This document shows positions 62,647 through 64,000 of a DNA stretch of 64,000 bases, piece by piece. Numbering within the stretch: position 1 is the stretch's first letter; the number at the start of each line of letters is the position of its first letter. The position numbers and the translations under genes are program-made. Source of the DNA: Streptomyces pacificus (lineage in GTDB: Bacteria; Actinomycetota; Actinomycetes; Streptomycetales; Streptomycetaceae); the NCBI RefSeq assembly GCF_011766325.1, contig NZ_BLLG01000013.1, forward strand, positions 1-64,000, in the 5' to 3' direction. Under the pieces are notes generated by a model, which saw only the letters and a program-made list of their open reading frames with translations, ran no database searches and was not told where the DNA came from.

Positions 62647-63398
62647 GCGGGCGGCTCCTTGAGCGGGGTCGTCAGTACATCGGTGCGGGTCGCCGTGAGC
62701 AGCGCTCGGTCGGGCACCTCGCACCATCGGGGGTCGTCGTCGTACGGCTCCGACGCCACGACCGTGCCCCGGCCGGGTACGGTCAGATAGCAGAGCGTGT
62801 CGCCCCAGGCGGTCGCGGCGATCGCCACGCCGTCGGTCAGCAGCAGGTTGAGGCGGGAGCCCGGAGCGGCGCGGGCCACGTCGAGCACGGTGTCGGCGAG
62901 GGCCTGGCCCGGCTCGTCGCCTTCCCGCAGCCGGTGCAGCACCAGCGCCCACACCAGGGCGGAGTCGCAGCGGGCCTCCAGCGACAGCAGTTCCGCGGCG
63001 GGCAGCGCGGCGGCGAGCGGGGCCACGCCGGCGGGCCAGTCGCGCACGGCTCCGTTGTGGCTGAACAGCCAGGGGCCGGCGGCGAACGGGGCGGCCGCGG
63101 CCTCGCCGTCCGCGCCGGCCTCCGTGGCGTCCCGGACGGCGGCCAGCAGGGCCTCGCTGCGGACCACCCGGGCCAGGTCGGTGAAGGACGGGTCGGCCCA
63201 GACGGGCCCGGCACGCCGGTAGCGGGCGGGCACCGGATCGCCCTCGGCGTACCAGCCCACGCCGAAACCGTCCGCGTTGACCGTGCCGTGCCGCTGCCGG
63301 CGCGGCGCCCACGACTGCCGCAGCAGCCCGTGCGGCGGCCGTACCAGCAGGTCCCCCAGGGCCGACGGCCGACCGACGTAGGCGATATGACGGCACAT
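62643..63398 (-). CDS. egtC: Ergothioneine biosynthesis glutamine amidotransferase-type hydrolase
   Basis: 251 residues. Removes gamma-glutamate from the sulfoxide intermediate. N-terminal catalytic Cys2 in MCRHIAYVG, HGTVNADGFGVGWY and FSHNGAV are class II amidotransferase features. ATGA overlap with egtB and GTGA overlap with egtD, so the three are coupled. Confidence 0.96.
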   Translation of the reverse strand: MCRHIAYVGRPSALGDLLVRPPHGLLRQSWAPRRQRHGTVNADGFGVGWYAEGDPVPARYRRAGPVWADPSFTDLARVVRSEALLAAVRDATEAGADGEAAAAPFAAGPWLFSHNGAVRDWPAGVAPLAAALPAAELLSLEARCDSALVWALVLHRLREGDEPGQALADTVLDVARAAPGSRLNLLLTDGVAIAATAWGDTLCYLTVPGRGTVVASEPYDDDPRWCEVPDRALLTATRTDVLTTPLKEPPA

Positions 63399-64000
63399 CA
63401 GGCGTCCCGGGCGGTACGGAATCCGGAGAAGATCTGCCGGCGCACCGGCAGGTCCCAGTTGCGGAACGTGCCCCGGCAGGCCACCGGGTCCACCGCGAAC
63501 GAGCCGCCCCGCAGCACCTTGTGCCCGGGACCGAAGAACACCTCCGAGTACTCGCGGTAAGGGAACGCCGCGAACCCCGGGTACGGCAGGAAGTCGCTCG
63601 ACGTCCACTCCCACACGTCGCCGATCAGCTGCCGCGCCCCGCACGGTGAGGCGCCCTCCGGGTACGCACCCGCGGGCGCGGGACGGAGGTGCCGCTGCCC
63701 CAGGTTGGCCCGCTCCGGCGTCGGGTCCTCGTCGCCCCACGGGTAGCGCAGCGAGCGGCCGGACGCGGGATCGTGCCGTGCGGCCTTCTCCCACTCGGCC
63801 TCGGTGGGCAGCCGCCGCCCCGCCCAGCGCGCGTAGGCGTCCGCCTCGTACCAGCTGACGTGCAGTACCGGCTCGTCCTCGGGCACCGGCTCGGTCGTCC
63901 CGAACCGGCGGCGCAGCCACTGCCCGCCCTCGCGAGCCCAGAACAGCGGCGCGCCGATGCCGTGCCGCCGGATCCGCTCCCAGCCCTCGGGCGCCCACCA
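63398..64000 (-). CDS. egtB: Hercynylcysteine sulfoxide synthase, C-terminal part (truncated by window edge)
   Basis: At least 200 residues of the formylglycine-generating-enzyme-like domain of EgtB, which joins hercynine and gamma-glutamylcysteine using iron and oxygen. Seen: PVLHVSWYEADAYARWAGRRLPTEAEWE, DVWEWTSSDFLPYPGF and VLRGGSFAVDP...RGTFRNW. The N-terminal DinB-like part with the iron-binding histidines lies beyond base 64000. egtA is expected further on. Confidence 0.95.
   Translation of the reverse strand, partial: WWAPEGWERIRRHGIGAPLFWAREGGQWLRRRFGTTEPVPEDEPVLHVSWYEADAYARWAGRRLPTEAEWEKAARHDPASGRSLRYPWGDEDPTPERANLGQRHLRPAPAGAYPEGASPCGARQLIGDVWEWTSSDFLPYPGFAAFPYREYSEVFFGPGHKVLRGGSFAVDPVACRGTFRNWDLPVRRQIFSGFRTARDA

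Overview
The window is very GC-rich, with strong C/G bias at third codon positions, frequent GTG/TTG starts, many secreted and lipoprotein genes and typical actinomycete families. These include a resuscitation-promoting factor, LysX, the ergothioneine genes, a class F sortase, DUF574-type methyltransferases and a SpoIIE-type phosphatase. It is almost certainly a Streptomyces chromosome. From memory, several neighbour pairs match one arm of the S. coelicolor chromosome: 6-phosphogluconate dehydrogenase beside RpfD (SCO0975/0974), a wax-ester synthase (SCO0958), lipoprotein-methyltransferase-RmdA (SCO0930-0928) and egtDCB (SCO0913-0911). This suggests a conserved arm region with a strain-specific biosynthetic cluster at the left end. 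No database search was possible.

Layout. Bases 1-16.5 kb are the distal part of a non-ribosomal peptide synthetase (NRPS) cluster. It holds a megasynthetase ending in a thioesterase (cut by the window edge), a carbamoyltransferase, a PCP-C-A-PCP protein, a stand-alone adenylation enzyme, an MbtH protein and an MFS exporter, all on the + strand and mostly overlapping or tightly spaced. From 16.7 to 17.7 kb there is a two-gene unit with an AbiEii-type nucleotidyltransferase. From 18 to 28 kb lie panD, a GNAT acetyltransferase, gnd, rpfD, an FhuF-like Fe-S protein, an unusual short-chain dehydrogenase, a 55-residue peptide gene, a lipase-maturation-factor protein and a broken TetR gene.

From 29 to 36.5 kb there are a DUF6777-type lipoprotein, a PAS/GAF/PP2C/ATPase regulator, a WS/DGAT acyltransferase, a Fpg/Nei glycosylase and two divergent HC2 zinc-finger (anti-sigma-like) genes. 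From 36.7 to 42.2 kb is a LytTR response regulator, two small membrane proteins, an acetate-type symporter and a LytS-like kinase, which together look like a sense-and-import module. From 43.3 to 47.5 kb an ECF sigma factor diverges from lysX. From 47.6 to 53 kb are a class F sortase, two paralogous secreted proteins, a DUF4239 pair and a repeat lipoprotein.

From 53.2 to 56.2 kb a methyltransferase is coupled to rmdA (GGDEF-EAL). From 56.4 to 60.35 kb a leftward operon encodes an XRE regulator, an ImmA/IrrE protease, an MAB_1171c-type membrane protein and an amidase. It is preceded by a striking nested palindromic region. The window closes with dodecin and egtD, egtC and egtB (the last cut by the window edge).

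The best candidates for something undescribed are: (1) the XRE-ImmA-membrane protein-amidase operon with its triple-palindrome control region; (2) the NRPS, whose two complete upstream adenylation domains have a displaced carboxylate and acidic pockets suggesting basic beta-amino acids, with a sharp codon-usage break at an A/PCP junction; (3) the 55-residue peptide gene next to an SDR-like protein that has a zinc ribbon and no catalytic tyrosine; and (4) the pair of Ig-like secreted paralogues beside the sortase.
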